From CAJINA01 sp964636125 (GTDB lineage Bacteria; Desulfobacterota; Desulfobacteria; Desulfobacterales; CAJINA01): 64,000 nt of DNA. Positions 1 to 9,497 of this stretch are shown piece after piece. The stretch spans positions 1 to 64,000 of the forward strand of contig CAZWPX010000014.1 in the NCBI GenBank assembly GCA_964636125.1. Reading direction: 5' to 3'. A model generated the notes under the pieces. The model was not told the origin of the DNA and ran no database searches. It worked only from the letters and a program-made list of their open reading frames with translations. The number at the start of each line of letters is the position of its first letter. Position 1 is the first letter of the stretch. The translations under genes and the position numbers were made by a program.

Positions 1-268
1 CATGGTTGGCATGGGCCGCTTTCATGATGGCGATCCGGTTGTCGTAGCGGCGATTCACTTTTAAAACGGGAGGGGTGGATGTGGTGGCGGCGATACCGTA
101 AATACCGGGCAGATCGAAATTCCCAAGAAGGGTCCTTACTGTCCGGGTGATGTTTCCATGATGAAAGGCATAGGCCGTGTTGACCGTCTCTCTTCCCGGT
201 GTGACTGCCACCATGGAAACGGATACAGAACCAATATCGATACCGATGACATTCGAATGAAGGGGCAT
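1..268 (-). CDS. Acyl-CoA dehydratase activase-like ATPase (BadF/BadG family), N-terminal part
   Basis: Only the first 89 codons lie in the window; the gene runs off the left edge. The protein opens MPLHSNVIGIDIGSVSVS, the phosphate-1 motif of the ASKHA (actin/hexokinase/Hsp70) ATPase fold as used by the BadF/BadG/BcrA/BcrD family. A short distance on is YDNRIAI, also typical of deltaproteobacterial activase-like proteins. Family members use ATP to drive low-potential electron transfer into 2-hydroxyacyl-CoA dehydratases or benzoyl-CoA reductases. Which partner applies here cannot be told from this fragment. It is divergent from the ABC exporter across 267 bp of AT-rich sequence that must hold both promoters. 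Confidence 0.75.
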   Translation of the reverse strand, partial: MPLHSNVIGIDIGSVSVSMVAVTPGRETVNTAYAFHHGNITRTVRTLLGNFDLPGIYGIAATTSTPPVLKVNRRYDNRIAIMKAAHANH

Positions 269-535
269 GCAGGCTTCCTTAAATATTTTTAGCAAATGCC
301 GTGCCGTAATTAGAATTATAATTTATTTTTACTATATTTTTACAATTAATACATAAGTTTTACAAAAGTAGCAACAGCATAATAAATCAATTGGCTCATC
401 TGATTCAATCGATATGGAGCCTGCCCTGGATATGCGTTGCGCTTTCTCAATGGCTGGGTCTGACTGGATTGAATTGCCAAATAAAATGGTTACTGTTAAG
501 AACTTAACCTCTTATTTTCGAACTTTGGAACAGTC

Positions 536-2263
536 TTGAAACTCATCTATCCATATTTTAGAAAAAATGCCTTTAAAATCGTTTTGGGCATTCTATGTAT
601 GATCATCGTGGATGCGGCCCAGCTCGTCATTCCCCAAATCGTCAAAACGGCCATTGATACCTTGAACAATGCCACCTTTGAGCACAACCAGCTGGCTTAT
701 CAGTGTCTTTTCATTGTTCTGCTGGGCCTTGGCATGACCATTTTGAGATATTGCTGGCGCAACCTGCTCATGGGCAGTGCCAGAGATGTTGAACGCGGAC
801 TCAGAGACGAGCTATTCGGTCATGTTCTCAAAATGGATATGGCTTTTTATGACAAAGTCAAAACCGGCGATATCATGGCCCACGCCACCAGCGACATCAA
901 TCATGTCCGTATGGCCTTCGGGTTTGGTTTGATTGCGCTCGTGGATACAATTCTACTAGGGGGCACCACCCTTGCCATCATGCTCTGGACCCATCCAAAG
1001 CTAACCGTATTTGCCATGATTCCGATGCCTTTTCTTGTTTTCGTGACCCGCACCCTTGGAAAGAAAATGCATCTACACCACACCACGGCCCAGGAATCTT
1101 TTTCAAAACTGACTGAAATTGTAAGAGAAAGTTTTTTTGGAATTCGCATTATCAAAGTTTTTAACTTTGAGGACACCATTTCTAAGAAGGTTGGCACAGC
1201 ATCAAAAGACTATTTCCAAAAGAACCTTAAACGGGCGGTGATTACCGCCCTGCTGCGACCGATGCTTGGTCTTTTTTTCAACCTTTCCACCCTGGTGGTC
1301 CTTTTTTATGGCGGCTATCTGGTCATGGAACAGGCCCTTACCGCGGGTGAAATGGTGGCTTTTTTGCAGTATCTTGGTCTTTTAGCCTGGCCCGTCATCG
1401 CCATTGGGTGGATGACCAACCTTTACCAGCGCGGAATGGCCTCTTTAAAAAGGATTAATTCGCTTTTGGACGCCCAGCCCGACGTGGTTAGTCCGGAAAA
1501 TCCAACAAACCCGGGAAAAGTTTTTGGAGACATTATTTTTAAAGATGTTGAATATTCCTACGGCCGGGACAGACGTGTGCTGGCAAACATTAATCTTGAT
1601 ATTACGCGGGGATCAACAATTGGTGTCAGCGGCCCGCCCGGATCCGGTAAGACAAGCCTGGTCCAGTTGATTCCAAGGCTTTACAACCCTGATAAGGGGC
1701 ACATTCTGCTGGATAACACCCGACTTGAAACCCTGGATCTTGATTTTTTAAGGGCCAATATTGCCCTGATGCCCCAGGAGAGCTTTCTTTTTTCAGGTAC
1801 CATCCGAGAAAACATTCTGATGGGCAGAACGATAAGCGCTGCCGCTCTTGATCAGATTGTCCAGGTATGCTGCCTCAAACAGACCCTGGAGGAAATGGAC
1901 CAGGGTCTGGAGACAATTGTCGGGGAACGGGGCGTCACTCTTTCCGGTGGACAAAAACAACGCATTGCCCTGGCCCGGACCCTGCTCGTTGAAAAACCCA
2001 TTATCATTCTGGATGATCCCATTAGCCAGATGGATACGGATACCGCTTCCAAAGTGATGGCGCGCCTGGGCCGGATGAACCTTGCGGCCACCATTATTAT
2101 TATTTCACACCGGATCAGCGCGCTGGCCTTCTGCGATCAGATTCATATTCTGAAAGACGGAGAAATCGACCACTCCGGGACCCATGCAAAACTGATTGGA
2201 CAAGATCATTTTTATCGAGAATCTTATCAGGTTCAACAGTTTGAGGGGGCCCACGATGCCTGA
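536..2263 (+). CDS. ABC exporter half-transporter A (degenerate nucleotide site)
   Basis: A 575-residue half-transporter: membrane domain with six predicted segments in residues 1-300, then an ABC ATPase domain. Walker A (GPPGSGKTS) is near residue 366, the signature LSGGQ near 468 and Walker B near 490. The residue after the Walker B aspartate is Asp (ILDD) instead of the catalytic Glu. This is the mark of the degenerate subunit in heterodimeric exporters of the TM287/288 and BmrCD type (known of the family). The only in-frame start after the upstream stop at 497 is TTG at 536. The gene overlaps the next by 8 bp, so the two subunits are translationally coupled. The substrate is unknown. Confidence 0.9.
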   Translation: MKLIYPYFRKNAFKIVLGILCMIIVDAAQLVIPQIVKTAIDTLNNATFEHNQLAYQCLFIVLLGLGMTILRYCWRNLLMGSARDVERGLRDELFGHVLKMDMAFYDKVKTGDIMAHATSDINHVRMAFGFGLIALVDTILLGGTTLAIMLWTHPKLTVFAMIPMPFLVFVTRTLGKKMHLHHTTAQESFSKLTEIVRESFFGIRIIKVFNFEDTISKKVGTASKDYFQKNLKRAVITALLRPMLGLFFNLSTLVVLFYGGYLVMEQALTAGEMVAFLQYLGLLAWPVIAIGWMTNLYQRGMASLKRINSLLDAQPDVVSPENPTNPGKVFGDIIFKDVEYSYGRDRRVLANINLDITRGSTIGVSGPPGSGKTSLVQLIPRLYNPDKGHILLDNTRLETLDLDFLRANIALMPQESFLFSGTIRENILMGRTISAAALDQIVQVCCLKQTLEEMDQGLETIVGERGVTLSGGQKQRIALARTLLVEKPIIILDDPISQMDTDTASKVMARLGRMNLAATIIIISHRISALAFCDQIHILKDGEIDHSGTHAKLIGQDHFYRESYQVQQFEGAHDA

Positions 2264-4082
2264 TATCCCTTTTGAAGAAAAAGAAAATACGATCGCCAAT
2301 CTCAGGATTGCCAGAGCAATCTGGCCCTTTATAAGACCTTATTTCTGGATGCTGAGCCTGTCCACTTTGCTTGTCTTTCTGGTCACCTTTTTAGAACTGC
2401 TTTTACCCATTTTCATTCAAAAAGCATTTGACGGGTTTATTGTTCCCGTAAATGATGCCCTGGGTGTAGATCTTTGGGGATATAGCATTTTCTCTTTCAA
2501 AACCTATTTAATCTTTTTAACCGGTTTTATCCTGGTCTCTTTTTGCATTGATTTTATGCAAACGTTTTTTATGGAATACACCGGCCAGAAGATTATTCTA
2601 AACCTGCGCTGTATTCTCTTTTCCCGGATGACATTTCTGAAGGTCGCCTTTTTTGATAAAAACTCGAGCGGTCGCCTGGTATCCCGCGTAGCCGGTGATG
2701 TTGAAAACATGAACGAAATGTTCACCAGCATTCTGATCTTTATATTTAAAGATCTTTTTCTTTTGGTCGGCATTCTGGTGGTCCTGTTTTCCATTAACCT
2801 TAAGCTGGCATTCTATTTATCACTCCTGATTCCGGTGATCGTGATCACCATTGCCGGGTTCTCGAAAGCTTCACGCAAAGTATTTAGAACCATCCGGCAA
2901 AAACTGGCTGAAATTAACCACAGTTTTTCAGAAGGGATTACCGGTATAAAGATCATCCAGACAACCGCCAGCCGGGACTCTTTTTTTCAGCGGTTTAAAA
3001 AACTAAATTTTGAACATTTTTCAGCCACCCTGTTCCAGATTAAAATTTATTCTATTTTCATGCCTTTTATCGGCTTTTTAAGTGTTGTCAGTGTGGCCAT
3101 CATCATCTGGACGGCAAGCTTTGAATTCTTGAAAAACGCCCTGACGCTTGGAGAACTGGTTGCTTTTCTGACCTACATGAAACTGTTTTTCAGGCCCTTA
3201 AGGGAACTGTCTGAAAAATTTAACCTGCTCCAGAGTGCGCTGGCATCGGCTGAACGCATTGTCACGGTTTTAGACCATGAGGCCGCCCACCCGGTGCCTG
3301 ACGGGAAAACAAACGCCATTCAAAAAATTGACACGCTCGCATTTGAGCGGGTCGATTTTGCATATAAACCAGAAGAGCCTGTTTTAAAGCAGATCTCTTT
3401 TCAGCTTTCCCAGGGGAACTCCCTTGGGATTGTGGGTCAGACTGGCTCCGGGAAAACATCTATCATCAACTTGATTACAGGCTTTTATCAGCCGGACAAG
3501 GGCACTATTCTAATCAATAGCCAGCCCCACCACCGGATACCCATCCAGGACGTCAGAAGCAAGCTGGCCCTTGTCATGCAGGACCCCATCCTTTTTTCCG
3601 GCAGCATCCGGGAAAATATCAGCCCATCTTCTCTGGCCGGCAATGAAGCCGTGCTCGAAAAGGCCTTATACAAGGCCAATTGTGATTTTCTGTTTGATAA
3701 GTTTGACGGCCTGGATACACACATTGGACAGGGCGGGCGACCGCTTTCCAGCGGCGAGAAACAGCTGGTCTGTATTGCCCGGGCGTTTGCCTTTAACCCG
3801 GACCTGATTATATTTGATGAAGCGACATCTTATATGGATTCCCAGTCGGAACAAAACGTCCATGACGCCATGAAAAGACTGATGGAAGGCCGGCTGGCCA
3901 TCATTATTGCCCACCGACTTTCCACGGTCCAGGAATGTGATGCCATCCTGCTTTTGCGGGACGGTGCCATAAAAGAGACCGGTACCCATGCCAGCCTGGT
4001 CGGTTCAAAAGGCGAATACTATTATCTTCTCAAAAAGGAACAAATCAATCCGCCGGGTCTGCCCGCATACGCCCCATCCTAA
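2256..4082 (+). CDS. ABC exporter half-transporter B (catalytic nucleotide site)
   Basis: A 608-residue partner of the preceding gene. An in-frame ATG lies 60 bp further upstream, but the ATG at 2256 follows a GAGGGGG ribosome site and overlaps the previous stop as ATGCCTGA, so it is preferred. The N-terminal half is a type IV exporter membrane domain. Walker A (GQTGSGKTS) is near residue 394, a variant signature LSSGEKQ near 496, and a canonical Walker B (IIFDEATS) near 516. The complementary degeneracy (variant signature here, Asp for Glu in the partner) predicts one active and one inactive ATP site. Peptide, lipid or drug export is possible; nothing in the sequence decides. Confidence 0.9.
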   Translation: MPDIPFEEKENTIANLRIARAIWPFIRPYFWMLSLSTLLVFLVTFLELLLPIFIQKAFDGFIVPVNDALGVDLWGYSIFSFKTYLIFLTGFILVSFCIDFMQTFFMEYTGQKIILNLRCILFSRMTFLKVAFFDKNSSGRLVSRVAGDVENMNEMFTSILIFIFKDLFLLVGILVVLFSINLKLAFYLSLLIPVIVITIAGFSKASRKVFRTIRQKLAEINHSFSEGITGIKIIQTTASRDSFFQRFKKLNFEHFSATLFQIKIYSIFMPFIGFLSVVSVAIIIWTASFEFLKNALTLGELVAFLTYMKLFFRPLRELSEKFNLLQSALASAERIVTVLDHEAAHPVPDGKTNAIQKIDTLAFERVDFAYKPEEPVLKQISFQLSQGNSLGIVGQTGSGKTSIINLITGFYQPDKGTILINSQPHHRIPIQDVRSKLALVMQDPILFSGSIRENISPSSLAGNEAVLEKALYKANCDFLFDKFDGLDTHIGQGGRPLSSGEKQLVCIARAFAFNPDLIIFDEATSYMDSQSEQNVHDAMKRLMEGRLAIIIAHRLSTVQECDAILLLRDGAIKETGTHASLVGSKGEYYYLLKKEQINPPGLPAYAPS

Positions 4083-4119
4083 AAGCCGGGACCCAGTCCC
4101 TATAAGAAAACGTCTCTGG

Positions 4120-4160
4120 ATGCCGGATCCGTCATCCCGGGCTTGATCCGGAGCCGGCAT
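4120..4160. repeat. Palindromic intergenic element (REP-like)
   Basis: Inverted arms ATGCCGG (4120-4126) and CCGGCAT (4154-4160) flank a GC-rich centre containing GTCATCCCGGGCTTGATCCG. This resembles the common dispersed extragenic palindromes of proteobacteria. It sits between the ABC exporter and the protease gene and could also stop transcription. Confidence 0.5.
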
Positions 4161-4237
4161 GACGATAAAAATTATCAGGCCTTTCAAGCAATTGACATTG
4201 TTATAATAGTAGCACTAAGATATTCAATCGCCGTCTT

Positions 4238-4271
4238 AATAAGAGAATCGAACTAAATCGGCGCTTGCAAA
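4238..4271 (+). repeat. Short dispersed leader repeat, copy 1
   Basis: The block around AAGAGAATCGAAC followed by GGCGC recurs at 13776-13809 with 27 of 34 identical positions. Both copies lie upstream of a plus-strand gene (S41 protease here, UPF0371 protein there). The function is unknown; it could be a shared leader or a dispersed element. Confidence 0.35.
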
Positions 4272-4285
4272 CAGGAGAAAACCCT

Positions 4286-5596
4286 ATGATTTCGTTTGAC
4301 GAACTGACCGAGCCGATACGCCGCCTGAAACCCCATGGGTCGCCTCTCCGGCGGGGGCTGGGCGCCATCCGGATTACCGGGTGGTTCCTGCTGCTTGTCC
4401 TAATGCTGGCCGCTCCCGTCACTGCCCGGGGAGGCGAGCAGCAAAAGAGCTACCCGCCGCTTTTTGATGTCAGGATAGACCATTCTTTTCCTGATGCCGA
4501 AAAGAGCTTCAGTGATGTTAAAGACCTGATCCTGAAGAACTACTATACCAAAGAGATCGATGAAGAATCCCTTTACTGGGCAGCCATTCAGGGGATGCTC
4601 CGCCATGTATCGCCCCCCGCCAACCCGGATCTGTCAAAAATATGGACGGCCGACCAGTATGAACGCATTCACGCTTCTTTAAAAGGTGAACAGATTTCGC
4701 TGGGCCTCAAAAGCTCGTTCAACCCCGGCGACGGCAGCCTGACCGTTTCGGAAGTACTTCCCAATTCACCGGCTGACGGCATCATCAAGCCCCTGGACCG
4801 GATTTTACGAGTGGACGCCGAGCCCCTGCGTGGCAAGACCCTGGGTGAAATCAATCAACTGCTCAACGGCGATGCCGGGCGCGAAATCAGTCTGACCGTC
4901 AATCGGGATGTCAAGGTGTTTGATGTCCAGCTTAAATTCGACAGATTCGATCAGGAAAATGTGGTTACCACCCCGTTGACCGAGACCATTGCCATGCTGG
5001 AAATCAAATCCTTTACCGCGGGCATGTCCATGCTGATCAAGACAGAACTGGACCAGCTTGCCCGCAACCGGATCAAGGGGCTGATCGTCGATTTGCGCAA
5101 CAACCCCGGTGGTGTGTTCATTGAATCCATGCGGATTGCCGAGTTTTTTCTGCCCAAAGACCACATCCTTTTGAGAACCCTGCAGCGAGACACCAACGTC
5201 CAGAACTATGTGTCCATCAACACCCGGCCCTTCGATTTCGAAGTTGCAATCCTGGTCAATCCCAGGACCGCCTCGTCGGCTGAAATTCTGACCGCCTGCC
5301 TCCAGGATCACCAGAAAGCCATGGTCGTGGGCACGCGTACCTACGGCAAGGGGATATTTGAAAAAACGTTTACGCTCTCCAATGACAGCCGGGTCAAGTT
5401 TATCACCGGGGCCATGTTTTCGCCCAAAGGTATCAGTTGGCACGGCAAGGGGCTGACACCGGATTTTCTGGTGGAACAGGATGACAAGACCCTCAAGGAG
5501 TTGTTGAAGCTCGAACCCAAGCAGCGGTTTAACAAGGATGTAGCTATTATTACAGCCTATAAACTGCTCAATTGGCAAGTGCAGGTTCAAGATTAA
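4286..5596 (+). CDS. S41 family C-terminal processing peptidase (CtpA/Tsp-like)
   Basis: A periplasmic serine endopeptidase of about 436 residues. The start at 4286 has AGGAG 8 bp upstream and is preferred over an in-frame TTG at 4265. Residues 35-50 form one hydrophobic segment (WFLLLVLMLAAPVTA), a signal peptide or anchor. A PDZ domain follows around residues 120-210 (LPNSPADG, DRILRVD). The S41 catalytic fold then has LRNNPGGV, the catalytic serine in TASSAEI near residue 329 and the general-base lysine in TYGKG at 355. Family members trim C-termini of secreted proteins. A REP-like palindrome precedes it and a PAS protein converges from the right. Confidence 0.88.
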   Translation: MISFDELTEPIRRLKPHGSPLRRGLGAIRITGWFLLLVLMLAAPVTARGGEQQKSYPPLFDVRIDHSFPDAEKSFSDVKDLILKNYYTKEIDEESLYWAAIQGMLRHVSPPANPDLSKIWTADQYERIHASLKGEQISLGLKSSFNPGDGSLTVSEVLPNSPADGIIKPLDRILRVDAEPLRGKTLGEINQLLNGDAGREISLTVNRDVKVFDVQLKFDRFDQENVVTTPLTETIAMLEIKSFTAGMSMLIKTELDQLARNRIKGLIVDLRNNPGGVFIESMRIAEFFLPKDHILLRTLQRDTNVQNYVSINTRPFDFEVAILVNPRTASSAEILTACLQDHQKAMVVGTRTYGKGIFEKTFTLSNDSRVKFITGAMFSPKGISWHGKGLTPDFLVEQDDKTLKELLKLEPKQRFNKDVAIITAYKLLNWQVQVQD

Positions 5597-5655
5597 AAAA
5601 AGAGGGCTGCTCCAAAAAGGGGCGGGCCGCGCAATGGGATTAGCAAGTCAAACGT

Positions 5656-6771
5656 CTATTCTCCTGCGCCCGCATCAATATCAAAAATCTTTGTACCGCC
5701 CACATAGTCCTTGGCGGCATATTTCGAGATTTTTTGAATTTTCGAAGAAAGTTCTACTATTCGCAGGGTGCTATTTCTAACCAGCCTGATTAAATCCTTT
5801 CTCCGCGACTGGGCCAGGGTTTCATCGCCCAGTTTCTCAATGCCGGTTAATACGACCTGCAGCGGACTGTTAAGCTCGTGACTCACCGCCCCGGCCATCT
5901 CGAGAATGGCTTTTAATTTTCCTTTGTCCCGCTGTTCTATTTCAATTTGCTTTTGTTGGGTAATGTCCATGAAATACCCCAGGCTAGCCTGCAGCCCCTC
6001 GTGTTTCACGGAGGCCACAGTCTCCATCACCCATTTCACCCGGCCCTCGCTGTCGACAACTCGAAACTCATAAGGGGTGGTTCTTTGCCCGGTCAGCATC
6101 AGCACCGCATTTTTCTGGACATGCTCTTTGTAATCTGCATGCACGAGGTTCATGGACGGCATACCGATCAGTTCTTCTTTTGTATAGCCTGTAATTCTGC
6201 AAAATTCCGGGTTTACATACCTGAATCGCCGGTCCTGAATAATGTAACTGCCGATCAGGGCGCTGTTGCGGATGCGTTTGAGCTCATCTTCAGCCTGTTT
6301 TTTTTGCGTATTGTCCCGTATGAACCCTTCTATGGCTAAAGGCCTATTTTGGATGTCCCGAACAACCGACCACCGGTCATGCATCCATCGGGTTGTTCCG
6401 TCGGGATTGATGTAGCGGTATTCGGCTTCTCCCTGTGTACCGCCTTCTTCCAGAGTACGCGCCCTTGCCGCCCTGAGTTTTTCAACGTCTTCCGGATGGA
6501 TATGCTGCGCAGCACTGTGGGAAGATAGTATTTTATGGCCCTTTTCCTCCGTCTCATACAGCTCCAAAAATCTCATGTTGAAAAAAGGAAAAGTTCCCGA
6601 TTCGATATCGAACAGGTAAATGGCATCCTGGGAAAGGTCGGCAAGCTGTTGGAAACTCTCAGATAATGTCCTGATGATATCCCGGTCGCTGTTTTTGGTT
6701 TTTGAATCCGGGGTGGCCTCCAGCTCCCGGATCCTGGCCTCTAGTTCCTCGTAGGTCGGTTTTCTGCTCAT
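5656..6771 (-). CDS. PAS-PAS sensor protein with HisKA dimerisation domain but no HATPase domain
   Basis: A cytosolic signalling protein of 371 residues. The opening MSRKPTYEELEARIREL is a coiled coil typical of Desulfobacterales PAS kinases. Two PAS/PAC units follow (about 40-160 and 165-285), each with the conserved PAC tail (RWMHDRWSVVRD; VKWVMETVASVKHE). Residues 285-355 hold a HisKA-like helix pair with the H-box SHELNSPLQ. The chain ends about 60 residues after the H-box, so the N, G1 and G2 boxes of the ATPase domain are absent and it cannot autophosphorylate alone. It could be phosphorylated in trans, act as a dominant partner, or be a truncated kinase. The frame has no internal lesion. 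Confidence 0.8.
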   Translation of the reverse strand: MSRKPTYEELEARIRELEATPDSKTKNSDRDIIRTLSESFQQLADLSQDAIYLFDIESGTFPFFNMRFLELYETEEKGHKILSSHSAAQHIHPEDVEKLRAARARTLEEGGTQGEAEYRYINPDGTTRWMHDRWSVVRDIQNRPLAIEGFIRDNTQKKQAEDELKRIRNSALIGSYIIQDRRFRYVNPEFCRITGYTKEELIGMPSMNLVHADYKEHVQKNAVLMLTGQRTTPYEFRVVDSEGRVKWVMETVASVKHEGLQASLGYFMDITQQKQIEIEQRDKGKLKAILEMAGAVSHELNSPLQVVLTGIEKLGDETLAQSRRKDLIRLVRNSTLRIVELSSKIQKISKYAAKDYVGGTKIFDIDAGAGE

Positions 6772-6923
6772 TTGGTTAATCCTGATACCTTTTCGTTCTT
6801 TTTTACCTAATTGTCTCCTGTATCAGGAGCGCCATACAACCGCAACGCAATTCACACTGCTGGGTTTTAACCAAATACGAACGTCCTGGTTCCCCGTTAG
6901 ATATCCGTTCTGAAAACCAATTA

Positions 6924-7053
6924 GCGTCCATCCATAAACGGCATCTTTCGGCCCAGAGCGGCGTTTTCGCTCTTTTGAAATCCTCGGAATAGCGCGCTAT
7001 GCCTGCGGTTTCAAAATTGCTCAAGCCTTGCTCTGAACCAAAATCTACCATTT
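6924..7053. repeat. MITE-like element, copy 1 (about 130 bp)
   Basis: The left end GCGTCCATCCATAAACGG and right end CTACCATTTATGGACG are imperfect inverted repeats. The first 78 bp recur almost identically at 11812. No coding capacity. It fills most of the gap between the PAS gene and the fatty acyl-AMP ligase. Confidence 0.6.
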
Positions 7054-7187
7054 ATGGACGAACACCAATTAGCTTCACATTACCTCCGGTAAATGGTAAT
7101 TCAGATTTAGTGTTATTAATCGCCGCTTGATCTTTCTGGTCAGCATCACGCAGCAGGGTCGCACCAAGATAAGATAAGGAGGTTTTT

Positions 7188-8978
7188 TTGATTGACATGA
7201 CAATTATCGACTTTTTAAAGGACCGGGCCGATAGAAACGCAAACGACCTGGCCTTCAGGTTTTTGGGTAACGGCGAACTGGACGGGCCGATCACAGAGTG
7301 GACTTTCTCTGAACTCTATCACCAGAGCATCGGTGTGGCGGAAGACCTGGATGAGCAGGGCCTGGGCGGTTCGAGTGTCCTGCTTGCCTTTCCCCCGGGG
7401 CTCGATTTCGTAAAGGCGTTCTTCGGCTGCCTTCTCGCCCAGGTGCGGGCGGTGCCTGTCCCACTGCCCAATCCCCACAGCAAGAACCCGCTTGGCAGGA
7501 TCCTGAACACTGCCAGGGCCTGCGGTGGCGAGACTGTCCTGACCACCCCGCAGTTGGCGGAAATGGCCGCGCTGATGGGCGGCGAACTGACTGTTCGTTT
7601 TAAGGCGGTGACCGACCGGGTTGCCACCGACTGGGCGGGTCCACGGGCCAAACTGGATGAAGTTGCCTACCTGCAGTTCACGTCCGGCTCCACCGGTCAC
7701 CCCAAAGGGGTTGCTGTCAGCCACGCAAACGCTGTGGCCAACATCCGCGTGATGGGCCAGATGCTGCGTCTTGATTCAACGAAACCAGCGATGGTGTGGG
7801 CGCCGCATTACCATGACCTGTGCCTGGTTGGACATGTGCTTGGTCCGGTACACTATGGTTACGAGTCCACCCTGATGTCTCCCATGGAGTTTCTCTTAAA
7901 GCCGGTGCGGTGGCTGCGGGCAATGAGCCACTACAAGGTCGCTAATACCGCCTGCCCGAACTTTGGTTACGAGTACTCGGCACGGCGGATTAAGCCTGAA
8001 GATTGCGCGGGCCTCGACCTGGGCCATTGGGTCATAGCGGGAAATGGGGGGGAGCCGGTTCTTGAGCAGACGCTGGAAAAGTTTACCAAAAAGTTCGGGC
8101 CTTATGGGTTTCGACCGCAAACCTTCATGCCCACGTATGGCATGGCGGAGTCCGTGCTCTTTGTCGCCGGGCTGAAGTCGTTATCCCAGCCGGCGAAGGT
8201 GCTCACGCTGAGTGCAGCTGACCTGGAAACGCACACCGTTCGTGTCCTGGCCGACAACGAGACCGGCGGGCGCAATATTGTCAGTTGCGGAAAACCAGGC
8301 TACGGTCACCGGGTGATCGCCGTAGACCCCGTCACGCTCATCCAGTCCGACCCCGGCCAGGTTGGCGAACTGTGGGTGCGGGGACCCAGTGTTCCGGGTG
8401 GCTACTGGGGACTGCCGGAAGAGTCCGCAGCCACATTTGAAGGGCGTCTGGCAGACCCGAACGAGGGGCCCTTTCTGCGTACCGGGGATCTGGGTTTTGT
8501 TGCGGATGGAGATGTCTACGTGACCGGCCGCTTGAAAGACCTGATTATCATCGCCGGACGAAACCATTACCCGGGCGACATCGAACTCACTGTGCAGCAT
8601 TCCGGCGCTCCGGTGCGCATGGGGTCCTGCGTGGCCATATCGGAACGTGTCAACGGGGTTGAAGCGCTTGTTATTGTGGCTGAGGTGGATGAACGCCGGC
8701 TGCCTGCTGGGGCTCTATCCGATGCTCAGGCCAATGCTCAGGCCGATGGCCCGGAAACAGAATCGATGGAAGCGTTCTGGGCCGCGGCCGTAAAGACGGT
8801 CAAGGGCGCCGTCTCCGAGGGGCACGGCCTGTCAGTACAAGCCGTGGTTTTCGTGGAGCCGCGGAGTCTTGAGAAGACCTCCAGCGGCAAGCCGCGGCGG
8901 CGGCACTATCAAAAGCTTATGCGCAAAGGGGCTCTCGCTGTGTTCCATGAGAACCGATTGCCGCAGGCCTCCTCCTGA
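7188..8978 (+). CDS. Fatty acyl-AMP ligase (FAAL-type adenylation enzyme)
   Basis: A 596-residue ANL-superfamily enzyme that activates a fatty acid as acyl-adenylate. The A3 motif QFTSGSTGHPKG is near residue 165, followed by PTYGMAES, RTGDLGF and GRLKDLIIIAGRNHYPGDIE. The last, with its hydrophobic LIIIAGRNHYP, matches FAALs rather than acyl-CoA ligases. AGGAGG at 7177-7182 sits 5 bp before TTG 7188 and 14 bp before ATG 7197; TTG is preferred. FAALs usually load an acyl carrier protein, but no carrier or synthase gene is adjacent; only a small HEAT-like protein follows. The acceptor is therefore unknown. Confidence 0.88.
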   Translation: MIDMTIIDFLKDRADRNANDLAFRFLGNGELDGPITEWTFSELYHQSIGVAEDLDEQGLGGSSVLLAFPPGLDFVKAFFGCLLAQVRAVPVPLPNPHSKNPLGRILNTARACGGETVLTTPQLAEMAALMGGELTVRFKAVTDRVATDWAGPRAKLDEVAYLQFTSGSTGHPKGVAVSHANAVANIRVMGQMLRLDSTKPAMVWAPHYHDLCLVGHVLGPVHYGYESTLMSPMEFLLKPVRWLRAMSHYKVANTACPNFGYEYSARRIKPEDCAGLDLGHWVIAGNGGEPVLEQTLEKFTKKFGPYGFRPQTFMPTYGMAESVLFVAGLKSLSQPAKVLTLSAADLETHTVRVLADNETGGRNIVSCGKPGYGHRVIAVDPVTLIQSDPGQVGELWVRGPSVPGGYWGLPEESAATFEGRLADPNEGPFLRTGDLGFVADGDVYVTGRLKDLIIIAGRNHYPGDIELTVQHSGAPVRMGSCVAISERVNGVEALVIVAEVDERRLPAGALSDAQANAQADGPETESMEAFWAAAVKTVKGAVSEGHGLSVQAVVFVEPRSLEKTSSGKPRRRHYQKLMRKGALAVFHENRLPQASS

Positions 8979-9147
8979 CCGGGTCCTTATTCTATTGCAA
9001 CGCTTATCGGCGAACAGGTTCCCTGAAACGAGCTGTAGACATCTTCACAGATGCCCAGTGATTTTTGCTTTGCCTCACCGCCAGGTTCCCGCGTATCCCT
9101 GGCTCCTATCCGGACTGTTTTAAACCTGGTGTAAGGAGGTTTGAACT

Positions 9148-9333
9148 ATGAAGTTTGGTGATCTTTTCTTACCAAAGATTGTGCGATCAAACCCGGAGGT
9201 CCGTAAGAAGGCAGTCCTGGAAGAGACCGATGCCGGCTTGCTCAAGCAGGTCAGTGAGAAAGATGAGGACCCGGAAGTCCGCAGCCTGGCTCTCGAGAGA
9301 CTGGCGTCTCTGACAACGGTCGTAACAGAATAG
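9148..9333 (+). CDS. Small HEAT-repeat-like protein
   Basis: A 61-residue protein with strong AAGGAGG 11 bp before its ATG. The central sequence SEKDEDPEVRSLALERL matches the second helix pattern of a HEAT repeat (DPEVR). The preceding NPEVRKKAVLEET is a second, similar unit. Such short HEAT proteins serve as protein-binding scaffolds, but no partner is evident. It lies 169 bp after the acyl-AMP ligase on the same strand and could be co-transcribed. Confidence 0.6.
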   Translation: MKFGDLFLPKIVRSNPEVRKKAVLEETDAGLLKQVSEKDEDPEVRSLALERLASLTTVVTE

Positions 9334-9497
9334 AGACACGGACGGTTCCTGATTATCGCTGGTTGCATTAAACGCGTCGCAAGCAATTGAAATTTTTAGC
9401 GAGCCTGCTTTAGAGGCGGCCATCGACCGAAGTGTCAAGCGAGGCGCAGGGTGGATTGCGGCCTGTGCTGACCATTTCTGCAAGCATCGCAGTCGCA

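Noticed and set aside
4805..5590. Open frame of 261 codons on the minus strand
   Set aside because: It lies wholly opposite the S41 protease gene, has no ribosome site and encodes no recognisable domain; it reflects codon bias of the real gene.
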